A stretch of 64,000 nt of DNA from Paenibacillus sp. JJ-100 (lineage in GTDB: Bacteria > Bacillota > Bacilli > Paenibacillales > Paenibacillaceae), in NCBI RefSeq assembly GCF_948329825.1, contig NZ_CAOJCM010000007.1, positions 1 to 64,000 of the forward strand. The letters run 5' to 3'. Positions 45,059 to 53,072 of the stretch are shown here, in pieces. Every line of letters begins with the position of its first letter. The first letter of the stretch is position 1. Below the pieces are notes generated by a model, which saw nothing but the letters and a program-made list of their open reading frames with translations, ran no database searches and had not been told where the DNA came from. The translations under genes were made by a program, and so were the position numbers.

Positions 45059-45100
45059 AAGGGACATTCTCCAGTGCAATATACTGGCGGATGTCCTTTT
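45059..45100 (+). terminator. Terminator after Gfo/Idh/MocA gene
   Basis: AAGGGACAT and CCAGT (45059-45075) pair with ACTGG and ATGTCCTTTT (45083-45100), forming a two-part stem with an internal loop and a short T-run. Confidence 0.75.
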
Positions 45101-45211
45101 GTCATTGACTTCAAAATAACACGCGAGGACAAGTGATTAGTGTAACAGCATCTAGTTCAAAGGCATTCAACGCATTCAACACAAGAATCAGCAAAAAATA
45201 AACCAAAAAAC

Positions 45212-45250
45212 GGGGCAGTTCAGATGATGATCTGAGCTGCCCCTGTTTGT
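45212..45250. terminator. Bidirectional terminator hairpin
   Basis: GGGGCAG-T-TCAGAT pairs with ATCTGA-G-CTGCCCC (45212-45243). An A-run precedes it (45205-45210) and TGTTTGTTT follows, so it can end both the + strand and the - strand (aldo/keto reductase) transcripts. Confidence 0.8.
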
Positions 45251-45366
45251 TTAATCCGATCTTTTGATCCATTGTACACGATCATAGGATTTGCTTACTC
45301 GGTTGCTACTTATGCATACACCTTTAATCTGATAGAGCATGGAAGGTTCGCGTATCAGTATTAGTA

Positions 45367-46317
45367 CTATAGACTAGCTGGCTTAACCTCACTCGCCAGA
45401 TCAATCCAGGCGATTTCTTCGGAATTCAGCGTGATGCGGGAACCTTCATCACAGGAGAGTAACTCTGCCTGATTTTGTGCCCCGATTAGAGCACAGGTCG
45501 GGAAAGATTGATTCAACACATAGGCCAGAGCAATCTGAATCGTGGTTGTCTTCTTCGCTTCAGCCAATTCCCCGGCACGGCGAAGACGTTCCCAGTTGCC
45601 ATCGCTGTAGAATACACGTACTAAATCCGCGTTATCGCGTACCTCAGGCGTGAATCGACCAGTGAAGAAGCCGCGAGCCTGAGAAGACCAAGACAGCAGC
45701 GGCAGTTGTGTACGCTCATGCCACGCGAGCGTCTCAGCATCCGCGGATACACAGCCTGCCCAGAATGGTTCGTTCGCTTTGGCGAGACTGAGATTCGGGC
45801 TGCTGAACGTGAATCCTTTGAGACCATGGGATGCGGCATAAGCGTTAGCTTCCTCCAGCCGCTGCCAGGTCCAGTTCGAGGCGCCGATGGCGCCGATTTT
45901 TCCAGACTCGATGTGTTCGTTCAGGGCTTCAAGGATGACAGCAACAGGTACGTTGGGATCGTCCCGATGCAAGGCATACAGCTCGACATGATCCGTCTGC
46001 AGCCGCTCCAGACTGTCGGTCAGATCGCTGCGAATGGCCTCCGCATTCACACGTGGTCCGTGTTGATTATGATGCGCTCCTTTGGTTAGAATGACCATCT
46101 GGTCGCGATTACCACGTTCCTTCATATAACGCCCAAGAACCTCTTCGCTCTGTCCTCCGCAATAGATATGTGCTGTATCTACCGTATTACCACCGATGGC
46201 TAGGAATGCATCCAGATTTGTTGCGGCTTTCTCATAGGCATCATGTACAAAATAGTCGGTTCCTTTGATTAAACGGGAGACACGTTTGCCTGCACCAGCG
46301 ATATCGATATATTCCAT
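45367..46317 (-). CDS. Aldo/keto reductase
   Basis: 316 residues. The catalytic set of the NAD(P)H-dependent aldo/keto reductase barrel is visible: Asp and Tyr in VDTAHIY, Lys in ILTKGAH, His in LYALHRDD. Later motifs include GAIGASNW and WSSQARGFF. It follows a Gfo/Idh/MocA oxidoreductase on the same strand with an 88-base gap, so the two probably form a sugar-modifying operon. The substrate is unknown. Confidence 0.92.
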   Translation of the reverse strand: MEYIDIAGAGKRVSRLIKGTDYFVHDAYEKAATNLDAFLAIGGNTVDTAHIYCGGQSEEVLGRYMKERGNRDQMVILTKGAHHNQHGPRVNAEAIRSDLTDSLERLQTDHVELYALHRDDPNVPVAVILEALNEHIESGKIGAIGASNWTWQRLEEANAYAASHGLKGFTFSSPNLSLAKANEPFWAGCVSADAETLAWHERTQLPLLSWSSQARGFFTGRFTPEVRDNADLVRVFYSDGNWERLRRAGELAEAKKTTTIQIALAYVLNQSFPTCALIGAQNQAELLSCDEGSRITLNSEEIAWIDLASEVKPASL

Positions 46318-46405
46318 AGATAAACCATCCTCTCTTATTAAAGGGTTAATCGTTTTAATGGCTTATTGCCATAAGCTGTTGTAAGACCTACCCTAGTACA
46401 TTTTT

Positions 46406-47410
46406 TTAAAGCGTGATGCGTGTACGCTCTTCCGCCGAGCGAAGACAAGCTTCAAGCACTTTCATATTAGCGGCTGCATCGGAAGAGGCGAAACGAAGCT
46501 CTTTACCTTGGAGTACAGCACGGGCCATATCATCCCCTTGCAGTGCGTAGTGATTGACTTGAGGAACCTCAACCTCCCGACGTTCACCACCCGAAGTCAC
46601 AAAGAAGTTAGAGCTGCTGTCCGGACGAGCGATATATGCAGAAGGTACTTCAATGATGCCCTCAGACCCGAGTACCTCCAGTGTGTTGCGGAAGGCTGCC
46701 CACATGCTGCTGTCAAATGTAACGCCTACGTGATTGTCGAATTCAAGCAGTCCGGAAGCCATCATATCCACCTGATCATGCTCCGGGGAGAACATGCCGA
46801 TGACCGTTACTGCCTTTGGCTCCTGATCTAGGAGAAGACGAGCTGCACTGATGGAATAACAGCCGATATCATACAATGCGCCGCCGCCCCATTCCTTACG
46901 GAAACGAACGTTACCGGATGAACCGGAATTGTTGAACGAAAACGTACTGTGGATGCCACGGATTTCACCGATCTCACCGCTCGCAATGATCTCGCGAATC
47001 TGGTCATAACGCGGGTGATGGCGGTACATGAATGCTTCTGCCAGATGCACACCTGCATCTGCGCATGCTTCTACCATTTCCAAGGCTTCCTTTTCCGTCA
47101 GAGCGAGTGGTTTTTCACATAAAATATGTTTGCCGGCTTGTGCCGCACGGATCGTCCATTCCCGATGCAGATGATTGGGCAGTGGGATGTAAACGGCATC
47201 AATGGAATCGTCCTCCAAAATCGCTTCATAGCTCCCGTAAGCCTTTTCAATACCAAGTTTATCAGCAGTTTGCTGTGCTTTATCGAGATCACGGCTGGCA
47301 ATAGCGGTAACTTCGTTTAATTCGGATTGCTGCAAGCCAGGAATGACGGAACCTATTGCAATGTTGGCGCTACCAAGAATGCCCCAGCGTAACTTTTGAA
47401 CAGAATTCAT
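46406..47410 (-). CDS. Gfo/Idh/MocA-family oxidoreductase
   Basis: 334 residues. The Rossmann start LRWGILGSANIA and the motif CEKPLALTEKEALEMV near residue 97 are clear, with AEAFMYRHHPRY in the substrate domain, typical of the dehydrogenases acting on pyranoses or dihydrodiols. It is divergent from an AraC-type regulator and lies upstream of an aldo/keto reductase. The substrate is unknown. Confidence 0.92.
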   Translation of the reverse strand: MNSVQKLRWGILGSANIAIGSVIPGLQQSELNEVTAIASRDLDKAQQTADKLGIEKAYGSYEAILEDDSIDAVYIPLPNHLHREWTIRAAQAGKHILCEKPLALTEKEALEMVEACADAGVHLAEAFMYRHHPRYDQIREIIASGEIGEIRGIHSTFSFNNSGSSGNVRFRKEWGGGALYDIGCYSISAARLLLDQEPKAVTVIGMFSPEHDQVDMMASGLLEFDNHVGVTFDSSMWAAFRNTLEVLGSEGIIEVPSAYIARPDSSSNFFVTSGGERREVEVPQVNHYALQGDDMARAVLQGKELRFASSDAAANMKVLEACLRSAEERTRITL

Positions 47411-47527
47411 ATCTTGTTTCCTCCTGTAATTGAATGTATATTGTGATTATAATGAATAGATGGATGAATTAAAATGATAATATATTGAATTGAATTAACA
47501 CAATATTGTTTAATGGAGTGAACAAGC

Positions 47528-48367
47528 ATGATGAGACAAACCGTATTGCTGACTTTGCAGGATATCCCTTATTTTTGCTACCCGGAGTCTGTTGGACATT
47601 ATACGGAACATGCGCAGCACGCAGTTTTACGTGAGGCTGGCGTGCTGAACAATTTCAATATTCATTATGTTGCGGCAGGTAAAGGATACGTGGAGGCCGA
47701 TGGAGTGGTACATGAGCTTCGGGCAGGTCAAGCGGTGCTGTATTTTCCTCATCAACGGCAGCATTATTACAGTAGTGAAGATGAACCGTGGGATGTACGC
47801 TGGGTTCATTTTTATGGGGAAAGGCTGCATGATTACATGCTGGAGCGCGGCCTGCACCGCAATTTATTATGGACACTGAGACAGGGCACTTCCTGGGAAG
47901 AAGCACATCTGGCACTCCTTGAAGAAGCGGAGCAGAACAGGATGCTTCGTCCAGCCCAGTTATCCACGTTGACTTATGCTTTGTTGGCGGAATTCGTGCA
48001 ACATGCCGTGCCCCTCAAGAACACACGTACCACGAGTAAAACGGAGAGCCGGGTACTTGCGTTATTACCGCAGATGCAGCAGGAAGCATGCGAGCCTTTT
48101 CTATTACAAGACTGGGCGGATCGGGCAGGAGTGAGTACGTATTATTTTTGCAAAATATTTAAAAATGCTGTAGAGATGACTCCGATGGAGTTCATCACCC
48201 GTTCACGGCTGCAAATGGCCAAGCAATGGCTGCTTGAGCGTCCGTCGGCTAACATTGGGCAGATTGCGGAGGAGGCAGGCTATCCGAATGCCAGCTATTT
48301 TAACCGCCAGTTTTTGGCGCATGAGGGCATGACCCCTACAGATTATCGAGGGCTGTATCACAAATAA
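47528..48367 (+). CDS. AraC-family transcriptional regulator
   Basis: 279 residues from ATG 47528 (an ATG three bases on is equally possible), with GGAGTGA at 47515-47520. The N-terminal cupin sensor contains IHYVAAGKGYVEADGVVHELRAGQ. The C-terminal AraC DNA-binding domain has two helix-turn-helix units (WADRAGVSTYYFCKIF and IAEEAGYPNASYFNRQF). It probably regulates the divergent oxidoreductase and aldo/keto reductase genes across the 117-base gap. Confidence 0.9.
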   Translation: MMRQTVLLTLQDIPYFCYPESVGHYTEHAQHAVLREAGVLNNFNIHYVAAGKGYVEADGVVHELRAGQAVLYFPHQRQHYYSSEDEPWDVRWVHFYGERLHDYMLERGLHRNLLWTLRQGTSWEEAHLALLEEAEQNRMLRPAQLSTLTYALLAEFVQHAVPLKNTRTTSKTESRVLALLPQMQQEACEPFLLQDWADRAGVSTYYFCKIFKNAVEMTPMEFITRSRLQMAKQWLLERPSANIGQIAEEAGYPNASYFNRQFLAHEGMTPTDYRGLYHK

Positions 48368-48448
48368 AAGCTTCATCGTAGTGTCACACTCTACTGAACG
48401 AATTCCCGTGACATGTCTTCTTTCTTGCTGGATCTCATGCGGATTCGT

Positions 48449-48477
48449 TTGACAGAGTGTTTAATCAGGTCTATTAT
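48449..48477 (+). promoter_or_regulatory. Sigma-A promoter of Rrf2 gene
   Basis: TTGACA (48449-48454), 17 bases, then TATTAT (48472-48477). TTTAAT (48460-48465) and ATTAAA (48484-48489) form a loose dyad around the -10 box that may serve autoregulation. Confidence 0.75.
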
Positions 48478-48514
48478 GGATAAATTAAATCCGTATATAT
48501 TGAGGTGTCCTCTC

Positions 48515-48922
48515 ATGAAATATTCCAAAGCGACAAACTATGCTCTGCATACGATGTTATATCTTGTCAGCACCGCGCCTGAACAACTGATCAGCGTGCA
48601 TCAGCTGGCTGAGTTTCAGAAAGTATCACCAACGTATCTGTCCAAAATATTAACGAAACTAGTGAAGGCTGGCATGATTGAATCCACTTCTGGTGCCAAT
48701 GGCGGATATCGGCTGAGCCGTAGAAATCCTGATCCTTCGTTCTTGGAGATCATTCATGCAATCGAAGGCAAAGCTTCTTTATTCGAATGTTCACAGGACC
48801 ATAATACTGCATGTTTGATCCAGCAGGTCATGGTACAGGCGGAGGAAGAGATGGAAGGTTTCTTGCATCACAAAAAAATGTCAGAGCTGGCTTCTCAAAT
48901 GAGGGAAGCTCATTCACTATAA
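48515..48922 (+). CDS. Rrf2-family transcriptional regulator
   Basis: 135 residues from ATG 48515, seven bases after GAGGTG. The longer frame from 48413 would contain the promoter at 48449-48477 and is rejected. MKYSKATNYALHTMLYL and the winged helix VSPTYLSKILTKLVKAG...GGYRLSR are standard Rrf2. Only two cysteines lie in the C-terminal half (C-x8-C in ECSQDHNTAC), not the three of iron-sulfur members IscR and NsrR, so a thiol-based or non-cluster sensor is more likely. The target is unknown; the gene stands alone. Confidence 0.9.
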   Translation: MKYSKATNYALHTMLYLVSTAPEQLISVHQLAEFQKVSPTYLSKILTKLVKAGMIESTSGANGGYRLSRRNPDPSFLEIIHAIEGKASLFECSQDHNTACLIQQVMVQAEEEMEGFLHHKKMSELASQMREAHSL

Positions 48923-48990
48923 TGTGCATTGGGCCGAAGGCCTTTTGTAAAAGGAGAAAATTCATCTTATATACTACATTTTAAGACTAG

Positions 48991-49027
48991 AATCCCCCAA
49001 ATCTCGCGAGAGAGGTGGGGGATTTTT
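48991..49027 (+). terminator. Intrinsic terminator after Rrf2 gene
   Basis: AATCCCCC (48991-48998) pairs with GGGGGAT (49017-49023), with an inner CTC-GCGA-GAG hairpin, then TTTTT. Confidence 0.85.
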
Positions 49028-49208
49028 GATATGTAGATAGGTGGACTAACACTTAACCAGACTAGGTAATCGTCACATGTGTGATTCCCTCGAGTAAAGA
49101 GCAGAGCGGACAGGAACGGCCGGTCTAGTATTTCATCAAGGCAAGATGTTACAATAAGAAAGATACGATATACATACTAATCATACTTACATCTCTGGAG
49201 GGAAACAC

Positions 49209-49661
49209 ATGAGCCAAACAACAATGATGACTGAACTGGAGCAGTTGCTCGCACTCGAAAATATTAGAAATACCAAGGCGCGCTATTGCCGATATATTGA
49301 TACCAAAGCATGGGACGAGCTTGGGGATGTTTTTGCCCCGGATGCTGTGGCTGACTTTAGCACAGAAGGAAATCCGATTCCTGTGTTGACTGGACGTGAC
49401 ACCATTGTTCAAGTGTTCCGTGATCTGGTAGACCCGGCAGTAACCGTGCACCATGTGCATAGTGCAGAGGTTGAGTTTGTATCCGCGACGGAGGCTAAGG
49501 TTATTTCTCCAATGGAAGACAGAGTAACATTCCCTGAAGGCAATGAGAATAAATCTTTTCATGGATTCGGACACTATCACGAAACATTCGTCAAAATCGA
49601 TGGACAATGGCTTATTCAGCATACCACTTTGAAACGTCTGAGACTGGATCTGTTTGAATAA
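49209..49661 (+). CDS. SnoaL-like (NTF2-fold) protein
   Basis: 150 residues with GGAGGG upstream of ATG 49209. The ENIRNTKARYCRYIDTKAWDELGDVFAPDAV segment and the final FVKIDGQWLIQHTTLKRLRL are typical of the SnoaL_4 group of NTF2-fold proteins, which includes enzymes acting on aromatic or polyketide substrates and many of unknown role. It stands alone between terminators. Confidence 0.82.
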   Translation: MSQTTMMTELEQLLALENIRNTKARYCRYIDTKAWDELGDVFAPDAVADFSTEGNPIPVLTGRDTIVQVFRDLVDPAVTVHHVHSAEVEFVSATEAKVISPMEDRVTFPEGNENKSFHGFGHYHETFVKIDGQWLIQHTTLKRLRLDLFE

Positions 49662-49698
49662 GTAACGCTGTATTCAGTATAGTTTTAAAGCCATTAGG

Positions 49699-49722
49699 AC
49701 CTGATCCCGATCAGGTCTTTTT
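49699..49722 (+). terminator. Intrinsic terminator after SnoaL-like gene
   Basis: ACCTGATC (49699-49706) pairs with GATCAGGT (49709-49716), followed by CTTTTTG. Confidence 0.9.
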
Positions 49723-49760
49723 GTGTTGTTTCATCCTTTATTCATTATATTGGTAAAAGT

Positions 49761-49801
49761 AAAAAAACCAGAAGTTCTGTCGTGGGACAGTTCCTTCTGG
49801 T
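49761..49801 (-). terminator. Terminator of MFS gene (- strand)
   Basis: ACCAGAAG (49767-49774) pairs with CTTCTGGT (49794-49801), with an inner CTGTC/GACAG stem. A run of A at 49761-49767 gives the T-tract on the - strand. Confidence 0.85.
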
Positions 49802-49820
49802 TGGATGAAGCGGAATGGAA

Positions 49821-51188
49821 TTAGGCCGCGGTATGTTTCCGGGACTGCATTCTCAGATAAAGTTGCGAAAAGATAATCGATGCAAGGGCGACTGCGGTCA
49901 TGCCCCAAAAGATATAACTGTAAGCTGAGGATAACTGTATACTCTGCATTGCTGTCAGAGCCACACCCGTTACCGCTACGCTGAATGCACCGCTGAAAAA
50001 TTGACTGAGCTGGAAAAGGCCCATGCCTGCGCCCACTTGATCCATGGACAGGTTACCCGACAATTCATTGGATACGCTTGTTGTCAAGGAAGAAAAACCA
50101 ACGCTAAGCAGCATATATACAGCCATAATGGCATAGATGCTCTGATCTGCGAATAGAGCAAACAGTCCGGCAGCAGCCAGCAGTAACCAAGGTGCAAATT
50201 TTAATAGCAATGTATTGCCATGTCGGTCAATCATACGGCCAATGCGATTCGACAACAGCATAGACACAAGTGCACCGGGGAAGATGACAAGTCCTGACTG
50301 TGCAGGCGTCAACGCATAGAGGTGCGCCAGAACCTGCGGAAGCAGGAACAGCGTAGCGAAGTTATTAATGTAGGATACAATACCCAGCGAGCTGAGGATC
50401 ATATACTTTTTGTCTTTGAACAGTGCGGGTTGCACAAACGGATCTGCAGCACGGCGAATGCGGAACCAGAACAGAAGCAGTGCGCTTACCCCAATAATTA
50501 GCGTGATAGGCTTCCGAGATGTCAGGAACAACAGTATACCGGTTGTACCAATGGCAAGCAGGATTGCGCCAAGCAGGTCGAAGGAACCTTTTTGCGGGAT
50601 CTCCCGAGGTAATAGTTTGTAGAAAACAGGAATTAAAAACAGGGTTAATCCCGTCACGATAAACAGATCATGCCATCCCAAAAACTGAGTAATGCTTCCG
50701 CCAAGTACCGGTCCGAGTCCAAGACCCAGCGAACTGGCAGACATGATGACAGCCATTGATTTTCCCCGGCGATCATTCGGAATGTAGCGGGTGATTAACA
50801 CAATGGCGAGTCCCGGAACGGAAGCTGCACCTGCCGCCTGAACCAGACGCGCTATGAGCAGCACGATAAAATGATTACTGAAGAATCCGAGAACGGATGC
50901 TGTACCGAGCAAAGTAAGTCCAGTCGTGAAGAGCGTGCGGATCGGCACAAAATCAGATAGACGCGAGAACGTAATCGAGGAAATGGCAAATACAATAGAG
51001 TACCCTGTCACAATCCATGAGGAAGCAACAGATGTAAGCCTAAAATCGGCTGCGATTTGGGGCAGCGCCAGATTGAACATCATTGTATTCATAACAACAA
51101 GTACAACAGTGAAGCCAAGCAAGCTTACGATTAATCCTTCCTGTATTCCAGTCCGTTCCCCTGATGATGCCGTTGCGGTATTATTCAT
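49821..51188 (-). CDS. MFS drug-efflux transporter (DHA-type)
   Basis: 455 residues from ATG 51188, which has AGGAGG directly upstream; the longer frame to 51251 is rejected. Many hydrophobic segments with the MFS loop motif FSRLSDFVPIRTLF and the antiporter motif LGLGLGPVLGG near residue 145 place it with the QacA/EmrB-like drug:H+ antiporters. It is divergent from an ArsR-type repressor with a perfect palindrome in between, so efflux is probably induced by a compound sensed by that repressor. The substrate is unknown. Confidence 0.9.
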   Translation of the reverse strand: MNNTATASSGERTGIQEGLIVSLLGFTVVLVVMNTMMFNLALPQIAADFRLTSVASSWIVTGYSIVFAISSITFSRLSDFVPIRTLFTTGLTLLGTASVLGFFSNHFIVLLIARLVQAAGAASVPGLAIVLITRYIPNDRRGKSMAVIMSASSLGLGLGPVLGGSITQFLGWHDLFIVTGLTLFLIPVFYKLLPREIPQKGSFDLLGAILLAIGTTGILLFLTSRKPITLIIGVSALLLFWFRIRRAADPFVQPALFKDKKYMILSSLGIVSYINNFATLFLLPQVLAHLYALTPAQSGLVIFPGALVSMLLSNRIGRMIDRHGNTLLLKFAPWLLLAAAGLFALFADQSIYAIMAVYMLLSVGFSSLTTSVSNELSGNLSMDQVGAGMGLFQLSQFFSGAFSVAVTGVALTAMQSIQLSSAYSYIFWGMTAVALASIIFSQLYLRMQSRKHTAA

Positions 51189-51217
51189 AAAAAACCTCCT
51201 AGAGTAATGTGTGTTTC

Positions 51218-51247
51218 GCAACATTTCAGAAACGGTGTGCAACATTT
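51218..51247. promoter_or_regulatory. Direct repeats upstream of MFS gene
   Basis: GCAACATTT occurs at 51218-51226 and 51239-51247, 21 bases apart (two helical turns), close to the MFS start. Possible regulator contacts; inference. Confidence 0.4.
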
Positions 51248-51312
51248 GCATAATGCTGTATGATGTGAATCCCTTGCTATGACAGCAGGGTTACATAAAC
51301 GAATACATTATA

Positions 51313-51330
51313 GTTCGATTGGAATCGAAC
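51313..51330. promoter_or_regulatory. Palindromic operator of ArsR-type regulator
   Basis: GTTCGATTGGAATCGAAC is a perfect 8-base inverted repeat. It overlaps a plausible -35 (TTGGAA, 51319-51324) with TATCAT 16 bases on, upstream of the arsR-like gene. Confidence 0.65.
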
Positions 51331-51395
51331 ATTAGAAATATATCATGGATCTGTGTTAAAATACAACGCATAGTCTGAGAAAAGGGGACTACCTT

Positions 51396-51719
51396 ATGAA
51401 AATTTTACATCATCCTCAAGTAGCCGATATTGAACTTTCTTCCGTGTTGTATGCACTCAGTGATCCGACCCGGCTCGGGATCGTTGCAGAAGCAGCGAGA
51501 AGCGGAGAGCAGCCGTGCAGCCATTTTCATGCACCTGTTGTGAAATCAACGATGTCGCATCACATTCGCACGCTTCGAGAAGCTGGAGTGATACGAGTTA
51601 GAATACAGGGAACACAGCACTTTATCACACTTCGGTCTGAAGATTTGGAAGCACGCTTTCCGGGTCTATTGGAGCCCATATTACAGGCAGCCGCTCAGAC
51701 AAATATAAATCCATCCTAA
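51396..51719 (+). CDS. ArsR-family transcriptional repressor
   Basis: 107 residues from ATG 51396 with AAAGGGGAC upstream. It is a single winged-helix protein: LYALSDPTRLGIVAEAARSGE, then the recognition helix VKSTMSHHIRTLREAGVIRVR. The metal-binding ELCVC motif of arsenic sensors is absent; the single Cys in EQPCSHFHAP fits the group that controls MFS exporters (YczG/SdpR-like), so a small molecule or thiol reagent is a likelier inducer than metal. It probably binds 51313-51330 and represses itself and the divergent exporter. Confidence 0.9.
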   Translation: MKILHHPQVADIELSSVLYALSDPTRLGIVAEAARSGEQPCSHFHAPVVKSTMSHHIRTLREAGVIRVRIQGTQHFITLRSEDLEARFPGLLEPILQAAAQTNINPS

Positions 51720-51723
51720 ATGT

Positions 51724-51757
51724 TGTCCTTTCTTCCATTCGAAGAGAGGACATTTTT
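51724..51757 (+). terminator. Intrinsic terminator after ArsR-type gene
   Basis: TGTCCT-TT-CTTC (51724-51735) pairs with GAAG-AG-AGGACA (51741-51752), then TTTTT. Confidence 0.85.
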
Positions 51758-51773
51758 ATTGATCGAATACTCA

Positions 51774-51808
51774 TACGACATTTTGTGTCGTACCATGCTC
51801 TATATAAT
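51774..51808 (+). promoter_or_regulatory. Palindrome and -10 box upstream of zinc-ribbon gene
   Basis: TACGACATTTTGTGTCGTA (51774-51792) has perfect 7-base arms. A perfect -10 TATAAT lies at 51803-51808, so the palindrome covers the -35 position and no good -35 consensus is seen: a layout expected of a regulated promoter. Confidence 0.55.
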
Positions 51809-51851
51809 AACGGTGTACACACAAACCATATTGAAAAGAGGTTCACAACCA

Positions 51852-52040
51852 TTGGCAAAAACCAAAAGAGGACGTGTCTTGTGGAGTCTCCCTTCCAGGG
51901 GCCGAGGAACATGCCCTGTGTGCAGTAGTACTCGAATTAAATTGTTGTATACACAGACGAAAACAGATGGTACAAGTCTGAAAGTATGCAAGAAATGTTC
52001 CAAAGCAGTGCAATCTAGAGTGGATATGGCACACGTATAA
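51852..52040 (+). CDS. Small zinc-ribbon protein
   Basis: 62 residues from TTG 51852, with AGAGG (51837-51841) ten bases upstream and TATAAT further up. A longer frame from 51720 would start inside the previous gene's terminator and is rejected. CPVC and CKKC, about 25 residues apart, form a clear four-cysteine zinc knuckle; the N-terminus is basic (KTKRGRVLWSLPSRGRG). It resembles L33-like or other nucleic-acid-binding ribbons, but no named family is recognised. It has its own terminator. Confidence 0.7.
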   Translation: MAKTKRGRVLWSLPSRGRGTCPVCSSTRIKLLYTQTKTDGTSLKVCKKCSKAVQSRVDMAHV

Positions 52041-52046
52041 CAAAAC

Positions 52047-52079
52047 TGGCCTGTTCTTAGGGACGGGCCATGTCTTTTG
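52047..52079 (+). terminator. Intrinsic terminator after zinc-ribbon gene
   Basis: TGGCCTGT (52047-52054) pairs with ACGGGCCA (52063-52070) with one G-U pair, followed by TGTCTTTT. Confidence 0.75.
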
Positions 52080-52123
52080 GTATAATGGGATATATTAGCA
52101 TTGGCTGAGATGGGGGCGGGAAA

Positions 52124-53044
52124 ATGAGTAATATGCATCGGATTCATTGGTTTGATGAACAGATTCGGGGTGGACGTTTTCCGAACAGTAGCTGGCTCGC
52201 CCGTGAATTTGAAATCTCCCGTCGTCAGGCTCAGCGTGATATTGAATATATGGCAAGCTCTCTGCGAGCCCCTTTGGTGTATATGGCGAAATATCGGGGC
52301 TATTGTTATGAGGATCAGACGTTTCGTTTGCCCCATTTGTATATGACCGAAGAAGAGCAACGTGTGCTGAAATATTTAGCGCATCGCTATCGACACTATG
52401 ATTATGATCAAGCTGACACGGTAAAACGTGTAGCACATTTGCTGGAGCGTTTTACGTTAGAAGAACAAAAGGTAGGAAGTAGCGCGATTCCGATGTTTTC
52501 GGCGCAACCGAAGCAGCTGCAATCCTTTGAATTGTTGTCCCATGCTATAACTGACTTGCGTAAAGTACATATTCATTACAGGGATCACGATGGAGAACGG
52601 CAGTTTTCTTTTTGTCCATTGAAGATGATATCCCAGTTTAACGCCGATTACGTTGTGGGTTATGAAGCAGACCCTATGAAGCAAGTGGCGATTCGATTGG
52701 AAGGTGTTGTTCATGTATCGAACTTGGATGAGAGGTTTGAGTACAGGTCAGATGCCCTGCTAGGTGGATGGGAAGAACCACTGCCTGTGCGTAAACCGTT
52801 TGTAGCTGAGATTCGATTGAAGGAATTGCAGCATATTGAGCTATGGCAGGGGTATCGCATTCGGGCGAGGCAAGATCAGATTTATTCAGTTGAATTTTAT
52901 GACACGGACGCTTTCTTGCAGCATTTGTTTATTAGCGAATGGGAGGAACTTCTATCCCCAGGGTGGCTTAGACGTAAGCTTCAGCAATATGCAGAAGAAT
53001 TAATGGGCAGGCTCACGATACAACGTAAGCAAGACGTGGAATAA
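52124..53044 (+). CDS. HTH/WYL-domain transcriptional regulator
   Basis: 306 residues from ATG 52124; GGGGGCGGG precedes it and TATAAT lies at 52081-52086. The N-terminal winged helix (LAREFEISRRQAQRDIEYMASSL) is followed by a WYL-type domain around residues 150-210 (VHIHYRDHDGERQFSFCPLKMI, then YVVGYEAD). It differs from the usual YafY in its helix and has no palindromic neighbour promoter. It heads a tight three-gene operon: two paralogues of unknown function follow at gaps of 28 and 24 bases, so it may regulate them in response to an unknown ligand. Confidence 0.85.
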   Translation: MSNMHRIHWFDEQIRGGRFPNSSWLAREFEISRRQAQRDIEYMASSLRAPLVYMAKYRGYCYEDQTFRLPHLYMTEEEQRVLKYLAHRYRHYDYDQADTVKRVAHLLERFTLEEQKVGSSAIPMFSAQPKQLQSFELLSHAITDLRKVHIHYRDHDGERQFSFCPLKMISQFNADYVVGYEADPMKQVAIRLEGVVHVSNLDERFEYRSDALLGGWEEPLPVRKPFVAEIRLKELQHIELWQGYRIRARQDQIYSVEFYDTDAFLQHLFISEWEELLSPGWLRRKLQQYAEELMGRLTIQRKQDVE

Positions 53045-53072
53045 ACCAGCGTAGAGAGGAGAAGATACGTCC

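Larger units (their letters stand above)
44987..45366. other. Convergent intergenic region with two terminators
   Basis: No gene is seen in this 380-base stretch. It holds the two hairpins listed separately; the rest (45101-45200) shows nothing recognisable apart from a short direct repeat, CATTCAACGCATTCAACAC (45163-45181). Confidence 0.7.
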
